DNA of 64,000 bases from Pseudescherichia sp031998825 (GTDB lineage: Bacteria; Pseudomonadota; Gammaproteobacteria; Enterobacterales; Enterobacteriaceae), in contig NZ_DAMACX010000024.1 of NCBI RefSeq assembly GCF_031998825.1, positions 6,832 through 70,831 of the forward strand, in the 5' to 3' direction. The notes beneath the pieces were generated by a model. The model saw only the letters and a list, made by a program, of their open reading frames with translations. It was not told the DNA's origin and ran no database searches. Positions 35,426 to 42,192 of this stretch are shown piece by piece; positions within the stretch are counted from its first letter, which is position 1, and each line of letters starts with the position of its first letter. Both the position numbers and the translations under genes were made by a program.

Positions 35426-36276
35426 CCACCATCCTTAAATGGGCGGGCAATAAAACAGCCATTATGCCCCAGCTTAAAGAACACTTACCCGCTGGCCCGC
35501 GACTGGTTGAACCTTTCGCGGGTTCCTGCGCCGTAATGATGGCAACAGACTATCCTCATTATCTTGTCGCGGATATTAACCCTGACCTTATTAATCTTTA
35601 TCAGGTAATCAAAGAAGACGTTAACAGCTTCATTCATCTGGCTGAGCGTGTATTTTCAAAGTTCACCACGGAAGTAGGTTATTATAAGTGCCGCCAGTTT
35701 TTTAATACTGTACCACTTGAGCCAATAGATAAGGCGGCTTACTTCCTTTTCCTTAATCGCCATTGTTACCGTGGTTTGTGCCGTTATAATCAGCGCGGCC
35801 TTTTCAATGTGCCATATGGTAATTACAAAAAGCCTTATCTGCCTGTTGATGAAATCCGCGCATTTGCTGAAAAGGCTGCGCGTGCCACGTTCATCTGCGC
35901 CAGTTATGACGAGACACTGGCAATGCTGCAGGCAGGTGATGTGGTTTATTGCGATCCGCCATATGACGGAACGTTTACTGGTTATCACACTGCAGGATTT
36001 ACTGAAGATGATCAGTATCATCTGGCGTCTATTCTTGAACGCCGGTCATCAGAAGGTCATCCGGTCATTGTGTCCAACAGTGACACCTCATTGACGCGTT
36101 CCCTTTATCGCAATTTCTCCCTCCATCAGCTGACAGCAAAGCGCAGCATGGGCGTGGCCGCCGGTGAAAGTAAATCCGCCGTTGAGGTTATAGCTGTTTC
36201 TAAACCTCATCACTGGATCGGTTTTGACCCTGCAGGTGGCCCTGATTACTGCGTTAAGCGTGAGGTACGGGCATGA
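35422..36276 (+). CDS. Dam-type DNA adenine methylase
   Basis: 284 residues. Motif I LKWAGNKTAIMPQL (FxGxG-like: KWAGNK) at 4-17, EPFAGSCAV at ~34-42 and the catalytic DPPY (VVYCDPPYDGTF, ~175-186). The order is of the D12/Dam class and the expected target is GATC. It may protect phage DNA or regulate phage genes. The start is ATG 35422 after GGAGGTGCTGT; a longer in-frame extension begins inside the previous gene and is not supported. Confidence 0.9.
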   Translation: MTTILKWAGNKTAIMPQLKEHLPAGPRLVEPFAGSCAVMMATDYPHYLVADINPDLINLYQVIKEDVNSFIHLAERVFSKFTTEVGYYKCRQFFNTVPLEPIDKAAYFLFLNRHCYRGLCRYNQRGLFNVPYGNYKKPYLPVDEIRAFAEKAARATFICASYDETLAMLQAGDVVYCDPPYDGTFTGYHTAGFTEDDQYHLASILERRSSEGHPVIVSNSDTSLTRSLYRNFSLHQLTAKRSMGVAAGESKSAVEVIAVSKPHHWIGFDPAGGPDYCVKREVRA

Positions 36277-37283
36277 ACACTATCGATCACCGCTGTTTTG
36301 CTCCCAGCACCATCAACGTTATTAGTATTTCGGGAGGGAAAGATTCCCTGGCGCAATGGCTGCTTGCTAGGGAATCCGGCGTGCCACATCTGAACGTCTT
36401 TGCAGATACTGGCCATGAACATCCGCAGACAATGGAGTACCTGGATTATCTTGAACAAAAGCTGGGGCCAGTTAAACGCGTCCGGGCTGACTTCACTCGC
36501 CAGATTGAAGGGAAGCGGAAATTTATTGCAGAGAAGTGGCCTGTTTCTCTGGTTGAGGAGTGCGGAATGTCCCCTGATGAGGCGGCAGAACGCATCCATC
36601 AGGCACTGAATATCCTTAAGCCAACAGGCAACCCGTTCCTTGACTTATGCATGTGGAAAGGCCGGTTCCCCAGCACTAAAGCCAGATTTTGTTCTCTGGA
36701 GTTGAAGCATGACCCAGTGCGCGATCAGGTTGTTCTACCTACGCTGGAGGAGTTCGATGAGGTAATTCTGTGGCAGGGTGTCCGGGCTCAGGAATCGCCT
36801 GCACGTGCAAATCTCCCTGAGTGGGAAGAGGACGCTGATAACACTCCAGGGCTGCATGTGTACCGCCCGATACTTAAGTGGCTGCATGAAGATGTGTTTG
36901 CCCTGGCTAAGCGCCACGGAATTAAACCGAACCCGCTTTACGAACAGGGCTGTAGCCGCGTCGGGTGTATGCCGTGCATCCATGCCAGAAAATCTGAGCT
37001 AGCAGAAATATTTACCCGCTGGCCTGAAGAGATAAAACGTGTAGCAGAGTGGGAGCGTTTTGTCGCTGCATGTTCGCGCCGTGGAAATTCTATGTTCTTT
37101 CCTTCCACGCACGATCCACGTCGCGCCGAAAAACGGATTGAAGTTGTTACCGTTGATAGGTACGGGATTGAGACCTATCGCGACTGGGCCATGACAACAC
37201 GCGGGGGCGCACAATTCGACCTGCTGGCTGAATCTAATGACAAGTCCGTCTGCAGCAGCGTTTATGCGGGAGTCTGTGAGTGA
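36273..37283 (+). CDS. PAPS-reductase/PP-loop family protein
   Basis: 336 residues. The ATP-binding PP-loop SGGKDS is at 20-25, and a C-terminal cysteine set CSRVGCMPC (Cys227, 232, 235) could hold an Fe-S cluster. These features are shared with PAPS reductases and with DndC, which introduces sulphur into DNA. No cysteine-biosynthesis context exists here. It overlaps the methylase by ATGA and the next gene by GTGA, so the three are coupled, suggesting nucleic-acid modification rather than sulphate assimilation. The substrate is unknown. Confidence 0.8.
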   Translation: MNTIDHRCFAPSTINVISISGGKDSLAQWLLARESGVPHLNVFADTGHEHPQTMEYLDYLEQKLGPVKRVRADFTRQIEGKRKFIAEKWPVSLVEECGMSPDEAAERIHQALNILKPTGNPFLDLCMWKGRFPSTKARFCSLELKHDPVRDQVVLPTLEEFDEVILWQGVRAQESPARANLPEWEEDADNTPGLHVYRPILKWLHEDVFALAKRHGIKPNPLYEQGCSRVGCMPCIHARKSELAEIFTRWPEEIKRVAEWERFVAACSRRGNSMFFPSTHDPRRAEKRIEVVTVDRYGIETYRDWAMTTRGGAQFDLLAESNDKSVCSSVYAGVCE

Positions 37284-39691
37284 CGTGTAACAGCTCAGGC
37301 CGTCTCGCCGCGTCTCTCGCCCCTTATAAAGTCGATAAGGATACCAAGGAATGCGCATGGAGCGCGCCTCAAACGGCTATTAACCCTTATCTGGACCCGG
37401 CGGCAGTTGCGCCGGAGTCTGCGCTTTCAAACCTGATCGCTCTTTACGCTGCGGATAACGAGCAGGAACAGCTGCGCCGCGAGAAGGTGAGCGACGAGGT
37501 TTGGGAACGCTATTTCTTCAATGAATCCCGTGATCCTGTCCAGCGGGAAATGGGGCAGGACCTGCTAATAAGTCGCGCCAAAATGGCCCGTGAACAGCAG
37601 CAATTCAATCCCGATCTGGTCATCATCTCTGACGTAAGCGCACAGCCGGCACACATCAGCAAACCGCTGCTTGAGCGGATAAAGTATTTCCAGAGCCTGG
37701 ATAAACCTAAGGCTTATTCCCGCTATCTACGTGAAACAATCGGGCCATGCATTAAACGGCTTGAGCATGTGCGGGATAGTCAGGCTTCTGCCTCATTCCG
37801 GTTTATGGCGAGCCGCGACGGACTGGAGGGGCTTCTGGTTCTGCCCGAAATGAACCAGGAGCAGGTTAAGCGGTTATCTACCCTTGTGGCGGCGCACATG
37901 AGCATGTGTCTGGATGCTGCCTGCGGCGAGCTGTTTACCGATGATGACGTTATGCCGGAAGAGATCCGCCGGTCATGGGAAAGGGTGGCCGCTGAGGCCA
38001 TGCGTCTTGATGTTATCCCGCCAGCTTTCGAGCAGCTACGCCGTAAAAAGCACCGCCGTAACCCGGTCCCATACGAGCTTATTCCGGGTTCGCTGGCGCG
38101 TATGCTGTGCGCTGACTGGTGGTATCGCAAACTGTGGAAGATGCGCTGTGAATGGCGAGAGGAGCAGCTGCGTGCGGTGTGCCTGGTAAATAAAAAGGCG
38201 TCTCCCTATGTCAGCTATGAGGCTGTGATCCACAAACGCGAACAGCGCCGCAAGTCTCTGGAGTTTTTCCGCTCGCATGAGCTGGTTAACGCTGACGGCG
38301 ACACTCTGGATATGGAGGATGTGGTAAACGCCAGCAGTAGCAACCCGGCGCACCGGCGCAACGAAATGATGGCCTGCGTTAAGGGGCTGGAGCTTATCGC
38401 AGAAATGCGTGGGGAGTGCGCGGTGTTCTATACCATCACCTGCCCGTCACGCTTCCACGCAACCCTCAATAACGGCAGGCCTAATCCGAAGTGGTCCAGC
38501 GCCAGTGTCCGGCAGAGCAGCGACTATCTGGTTGATATGTTCGCCGCTTTCCGCAAGGCAATGCACAAGGCCGGGCTACGCTGGTATGGCGTCCGCGTGG
38601 CAGAGCCGCACCATGACGGCACCGTGCACTGGCATCTGCTGTGCTTCATGCGCAAAAAAGACCGTAAATCCATCACCGCGCTGCTGCGTAAATTTGCCAT
38701 TCGTGAGGACCGGGAGGAGCTGGGCACCAATACCGGGCCGCGCTTCAAGTCTGAGCTTATCAACCCGCGCAAGGGTACGCCGACCAGCTATATCGCCAAA
38801 TACATCAGTAAGAACATCGACGGGCGCGGGCTGGCGCAGGAAATCAGTAAAGAAACGGGCAGATCACTGCGCGATAACGCTGAGAACGTAAACGCCTGGG
38901 CTTCGCTGCACCGTGTCCAGCAATTCCGCTTCTTTGGTATTCCTGGCCGCCAGGCGTACCGCGAGCTGCGCCTGCTGGCCGGTCAGGCTGCCAGGGCGCA
39001 GGGTGACAAGAAGGCAGGCGTGCCGGTACTGGAAAACCCGCGTCTCGATGCGGTGCTGGCCGCAGCAGATGCAGGCTGTTTTGCCACCTACATCATGAAG
39101 CAGGGCGGCGTTCTGGTCCCCCGTAAACATCACCTTGTCAGAACCGCTTATGAACTGAACGATGAGCCGAGCGCTTACGGCGATCATGGTGTTCGTATTT
39201 ATGGCATCTGGTCCCCGATCATTGAGGGCCGGATCTGCACTCACGCAGTGAAGTGGAAAATGGTTCGTAAAGCCGTTGACCTTCAGGAGGCGACAGCCGA
39301 CCAGGGCGCTTGCGCCCCTTGGACTCGTGGCAATAACTGTCCCCCTGTTGAAAATTTGAGCCAGTCAGGGGATGACGCACCAGATATTAGGGCCATGAAT
39401 GAGAAGGAACTGCAGGATCACCTCCACAGCATGAGCAAAAAGGAACTGCGTGAGCTTAATACCCGGTTAAGGCTGGTTAAGCCGAAGCGGAGAAAGGGGT
39501 ATAAGCAGGAAATATCTTCTCACCTGCGGCTGCAGCTTGAGACGGAACTCAGGTCCAGGGGCTTTGACGGTAGCGAAACGGAGATTGATCTGCTTCTGCG
39601 GGGCGGGAGCATTCCATCCGGGGCAGGGCTGCGCATTTTTTACCGGGACCAGCGTCTGCAGGAGGATGCTAAGTGGCGGCAGTGGTATTAA
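37280..39691 (+). CDS. A: Replication initiator gpA (rolling circle)
   Basis: 803 residues, P2 gpA family. The HUH-type metal motif HDGTVHWH is at residues 445-452 (His450, His452), and the paired catalytic tyrosines in TSYIAKYISK are Tyr504 and Tyr508, with the same Tyr-x3-Tyr spacing as P2 gpA. It nicks the phage origin, expected inside gene A itself, and drives rolling-circle replication using host Rep. GTG start at 37280 overlaps the previous stop. Confidence 0.94.
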   Translation: MTCNSSGRLAASLAPYKVDKDTKECAWSAPQTAINPYLDPAAVAPESALSNLIALYAADNEQEQLRREKVSDEVWERYFFNESRDPVQREMGQDLLISRAKMAREQQQFNPDLVIISDVSAQPAHISKPLLERIKYFQSLDKPKAYSRYLRETIGPCIKRLEHVRDSQASASFRFMASRDGLEGLLVLPEMNQEQVKRLSTLVAAHMSMCLDAACGELFTDDDVMPEEIRRSWERVAAEAMRLDVIPPAFEQLRRKKHRRNPVPYELIPGSLARMLCADWWYRKLWKMRCEWREEQLRAVCLVNKKASPYVSYEAVIHKREQRRKSLEFFRSHELVNADGDTLDMEDVVNASSSNPAHRRNEMMACVKGLELIAEMRGECAVFYTITCPSRFHATLNNGRPNPKWSSASVRQSSDYLVDMFAAFRKAMHKAGLRWYGVRVAEPHHDGTVHWHLLCFMRKKDRKSITALLRKFAIREDREELGTNTGPRFKSELINPRKGTPTSYIAKYISKNIDGRGLAQEISKETGRSLRDNAENVNAWASLHRVQQFRFFGIPGRQAYRELRLLAGQAARAQGDKKAGVPVLENPRLDAVLAAADAGCFATYIMKQGGVLVPRKHHLVRTAYELNDEPSAYGDHGVRIYGIWSPIIEGRICTHAVKWKMVRKAVDLQEATADQGACAPWTRGNNCPPVENLSQSGDDAPDIRAMNEKELQDHLHSMSKKELRELNTRLRLVKPKRRKGYKQEISSHLRLQLETELRSRGFDGSETEIDLLLRGGSIPSGAGLRIFYRDQRLQEDAKWRQWY

Positions 39692-39708
39692 TGCCGCCAT
39701 AAAAATAG

Positions 39709-39936
39709 CTAAAGGCCCGCCAGCTTTCGGCCCCGTACGCGCGTTACTTCATATTTCAGCTCTGCTGCTTTTTGCTCACACCGCTTGTAAGCATTGAGCC
39801 ATTGTTCAGTGGTGGGCATATGGTCCATATCCTTTGAACAAACGACCATGTGCAGGCACCGACCAGTACCGAGGTCGCCAGCCAGAAGCAGGGCAATTTT
39901 GGTTTGTGCTACTAACTCAATACAGGCCTTGCGCAA
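39709..39936 (-). CDS. Small hypothetical phage protein, minus strand
   Basis: 75 residues from TTG 39936, with a strong AAAGGAGGATAAACA Shine-Dalgarno just before it, which supports real translation. The C-terminal part (QWLNAYKRCEQKAAELKYEVTR) is helical and charged; two further Cys residues precede it. No family recognised. It converges on gene A (18 bp) and diverges from the SOS locus. It might be a lysogeny-expressed gene of the kind P2 phages carry beside A. Confidence 0.6.
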   Translation of the reverse strand: MRKACIELVAQTKIALLLAGDLGTGRCLHMVVCSKDMDHMPTTEQWLNAYKRCEQKAAELKYEVTRVRGRKLAGL

Positions 39937-40008
39937 TGTTTATCCTCCTTTTGCAATAGTTGCGGTTATAAATGGCATCGGACACATCCCATTGAAACAT
40001 AAAAATAG

Positions 40009-40066
40009 TTTACAACGTGGGATCGGTTCTATACTGTATTTATAAACAGTGTATATGCATACAGTA
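40009..40066 (+). promoter_or_regulatory. LexA-controlled promoter with overlapping boxes
   Basis: CTGTATTTATAAACAG (40034-40049) is a consensus LexA box CTGT-N8-ACAG. GTGT-N8-ACAG (40049-40064) is a second box with one mismatch, overlapping it as in colicin promoters. TTTACA (40009) and TATACT (40030) form a -35/-10 pair with a 15-bp spacer under the first box. The 62-residue gene starts 23 bp after the second box. Confidence 0.88.
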
Positions 40067-40086
40067 AATGATGTAAGGGAGGGAAA

Positions 40087-40275
40087 ATGGAAGACTTTTT
40101 CTTGGAGTCGATGAAGCTCCAGCGTATTGATTTTTTTGTGAAACTTGTAGCGGCTAGTGAATGCAGTGACGAAGAAAAGCGCCTGGCTATCCAGTGGGTG
40201 TCTGAGCTGACCGACGAATTGATGGCAAAAATTAGAAGCCACGAATACAACCAATCAATGAAGGTCACAAATTAG
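40087..40275 (+). CDS. SOS-regulated small phage protein (tum-locus candidate)
   Basis: 62 residues, acidic-helical (MEDFFLESMKLQR, CSDEEKRLAIQWVSELTDEL), with AAGGGAGGG seven bases before ATG. It sits where 186 has tum, after gene A and before cos, under LexA boxes; 186 Tum is an antirepressor that inactivates CI. No similarity to Tum or DinI was visible and it is much shorter than 186 Tum (~146 residues), so antirepressor function is an inference from place and control only. Confidence 0.7.
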   Translation: MEDFFLESMKLQRIDFFVKLVAASECSDEEKRLAIQWVSELTDELMAKIRSHEYNQSMKVTN

Positions 40276-40303
40276 AAAAACGTAAGCTGAAAGCAATAAA
40301 AGG

Positions 40304-40346
40304 AACCCTGCAGACGTAAGAATTTTATTCTGGCGTATGCAGGGTT
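40304..40346 (+). promoter_or_regulatory. Stem-loop between the two SOS-locus genes
   Basis: AACCCTGCAGACG pairs with CGTATGCAGGGTT at 40334-40346, 12 of 13 pairs, over a 17-base AT-rich loop. It is followed by AAC, not T, so it is not a terminator. It lies 28 bases upstream of the UmuD'-like start and could process or attenuate the shared mRNA. Confidence 0.6.
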
Positions 40347-40374
40347 GAACAACGAGCGAAGCGAGGCGTTAGTT

Positions 40375-40698
40375 ATGGGATTTCCTAGCCCGGCACAGGA
40401 CTACGTAGAGACTGTCCTGACTCCAAACAGCTTATGCGGCATCACCGCTAACAGTCGTATTATTGAAACATCAGCAGGTTATGCGGTGATTAACCCCGCA
40501 TTAAAATGCCCGCCTGGTGCGGACGTTCTGATCCAGGCATTCGGGCGTACGCATTTCGCAAAAGTTGCCGGTCACTCTTTTATAACATCCGACGGCGAAG
40601 CGCTGGAAGGTGAAGCACTGGACGATGTGGTTGTTTTAGGCAGGGTTACGCACCTCATCAACCGCACAATCAGCGATGATAACTGCCCTGTGATCTGA
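40375..40698 (+). CDS. UmuD'-like (HumD-like) S24-fold protein without catalytic serine
   Basis: 107 residues from ATG 40375 (GAGGCG upstream). It opens MGFPSPAQDYVE, matching the N-terminus of UmuD after RecA-stimulated cleavage (GFPSPAADYVE). The core YAVINPAL…GADVLIQAFGRTHFAKV fits UmuD around its Lys97, and VVVLGRVTHLINR fits its final strand. The stretch with UmuD Ser60 (GDSM) is replaced by ETSAGYAV, so no protease activity is expected. Phage P1 HumD is a known pre-processed UmuD' homologue. It could join UmuC or act as a partner of CI. A TTG at 40345 is an alternative start. Confidence 0.75.
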   Translation: MGFPSPAQDYVETVLTPNSLCGITANSRIIETSAGYAVINPALKCPPGADVLIQAFGRTHFAKVAGHSFITSDGEALEGEALDDVVVLGRVTHLINRTISDDNCPVI

Positions 40699-40787
40699 TG
40701 GTTTTATCATTGCCGCGCCGTTCACGCGGTTGTGCATGTCTATGGTGCATGAAAATGAAGGATCGTTAGAGGATCGTTTATGCCCCG

Positions 40788-40812
40788 GCCCGCCAGTTCT
40801 GGCGGGCTTTTT
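40788..40812 (+). terminator. Rho-independent terminator before cos
   Basis: GCCCGCCAG-TT-CTGGCGGGC, a perfect 9-bp stem, then five T. It ends the early/SOS transcript. Just upstream is an 11-bp tandem repeat AGGATCGTT(A/T)(G/A) at 40759-40780. Confidence 0.9.
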
Positions 40813-40856
40813 CATATCTCATGCACTTGCATGAAAACTATTACACAAAGCGCGCA

Positions 40857-40875
40857 GGCGTGGCGGGGCTACGAG
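40857..40875. other. Candidate cos site
   Basis: GGCGTGGCGGGGCTACGAG resembles the 19-base cohesive ends of P2 and 186 (GGCGAGGCGGGG…, GGCGTGGCGGGG…) and lies in the P2 cos position, between the early genes and Q. It is flanked by a 9-bp inverted repeat AAAGCGCGC (40847) / GCGCGCTTT (40877). Further dyads (GGGGTCA/TGACCCC at 40896-40921) may bind terminase. The remaining ~170 bp to the Q terminator show no gene. Confidence 0.75.
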
Positions 40876-41091
40876 CGCGCGCTTTGAGGTTAAAGCGGGG
40901 TCAGAAGACCATTTTTGACCCCGGCAGGCACGCCGGGAAGGGGGCAATTCGTGCGCGTGCGGGCCGCTGTGAGGTGCGACGAAGCGAAGCGGTGCGGAAG
41001 TGATGCAAAAAATAGGGTCGCTCAGAGGGCCATAGAGACGTGCTGAGTGGGTCAGAGCTTGTGGCGGTAGGTCGTTTAAAGATTGAAGGCC

Positions 41092-41116
41092 AAAAAAAAC
41101 CGCCCTGACGGGCGGT
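41092..41116 (-). terminator. Terminator of the P-Q operon
   Basis: ACCGCCC-TGAC-GGGCGGT with a T7 run on the minus strand, 9 bp after the Q stop. Confidence 0.9.
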
Positions 41117-41124
41117 CTGCTGGG

Positions 41125-42192
41125 TTAGCTGGCGCTTTCGTCGCCCAGGTCCAGGCTGTACGGGTCCCAGCGGATCACCTGCTCCCCGATCCAGTCGTTC
41201 AGTTCTTCCATGCGCTTCTGGAGTGGTAGCAGCTCGTTACGAACAAAGACGCGGGCGGCCTTCTCCACATCACCAAACCCGCCGGTATTAGTCGGAATGA
41301 TGCCCATCAGTTGAGGCGGCACACGATGAGCGGCCAGCATGTCATCACGGCTCACATTTTTGATATTCAGAAACTCATCCTTTGCCGCTACTTCTGACAG
41401 CGGGATGATCTGAATGCCGTCTTTCTTCCCGTTCGGGCTGTACATAAACAGGTTGCGGAAGTTGCCCGGCCCTTTCGATTTTTTCAGCGCCTCCCGGATG
41501 TTATCCACGTCCTGCTGGTTAGCCGCGGGATCTGACATGTACATGATAAAGCCCGCGTGGCTACCGTTAAGGTAATACTTCCGGCGGAACATGGTCGCGG
41601 ACTCGTTCAGCAGCGTGGACGGAATGGCGGACAGATAATCCGGCAGGCCGTAAATCTCCTGGTTCAGGTCGGCTTCCATCAGGTGAAAGACCCGGCCCGG
41701 CGCAAACTCATAGGGCTGCTTCTGGTAGCCGTACTGCACGAACCAGAAATGATCCGGGTCAATGCCGCGCCGGGTGAATTTGGCAAGCGAAGCCTCAAGC
41801 GTCAGCGTGTCGCCTAGCCGGTTAACCCGCTTCTCAAGGTAGGCGTTGCCGAATACCAGAAAGTCCTGGGCGAAACGGCCAAATGCCTGCTTGGACAGCA
41901 GGCGGTGCGGCTTAAAGGTGCTGACCAGAATGTTACGCTTCACCTGTATTGCGCTGCTGTGATGGACCGCTGCGCGGTACGTACGCGCCAGCCCGTCCAG
42001 GCTGATGGGCGGTTCATACCACCTGTCGACCTGAACGCATTCCAGATAGTCCAGCAGTTCGCGGCGATCGAGCACCGGCACGGGGTCCCCGAATGAAAAC
42101 GCCTCGGCATGAGCGCCGCCGGGCTGCTCGGTCATGGTCTGCGCGGCAGACTGGCGGCGCAGCTCCTGCGCGCGGGGCTTACGTTTACCCAT
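41125..42192 (-). CDS. Q: Portal protein gpQ
   Basis: 355 residues, P2 gpQ family (P2: 344). Typical parts: SFGDPVPVLDRREL at ~33-46, WYEPPISLDGLARTYRAAVHHSSA and QLMGIIPTNTGGFGDVEKAARVF. It forms the dodecameric portal at one capsid vertex. The start ATG 42192 shares a base with the P stop. Last gene of the P-Q operon. Confidence 0.96.
   Translation of the reverse strand: MGKRKPRAQELRRQSAAQTMTEQPGGAHAEAFSFGDPVPVLDRRELLDYLECVQVDRWYEPPISLDGLARTYRAAVHHSSAIQVKRNILVSTFKPHRLLSKQAFGRFAQDFLVFGNAYLEKRVNRLGDTLTLEASLAKFTRRGIDPDHFWFVQYGYQKQPYEFAPGRVFHLMEADLNQEIYGLPDYLSAIPSTLLNESATMFRRKYYLNGSHAGFIMYMSDPAANQQDVDNIREALKKSKGPGNFRNLFMYSPNGKKDGIQIIPLSEVAAKDEFLNIKNVSRDDMLAAHRVPPQLMGIIPTNTGGFGDVEKAARVFVRNELLPLQKRMEELNDWIGEQVIRWDPYSLDLGDESAS

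Noticed and set aside
40087..40275. DinI or Tum assignment for the 62-residue protein
   Set aside because: No DinI-like pattern and less than half the length of 186 Tum; only location and LexA boxes agree.
40821..41003. 60-residue frame across cos
   Set aside because: Low-complexity Arg/Gly-rich translation of the cos region; no ribosome site.
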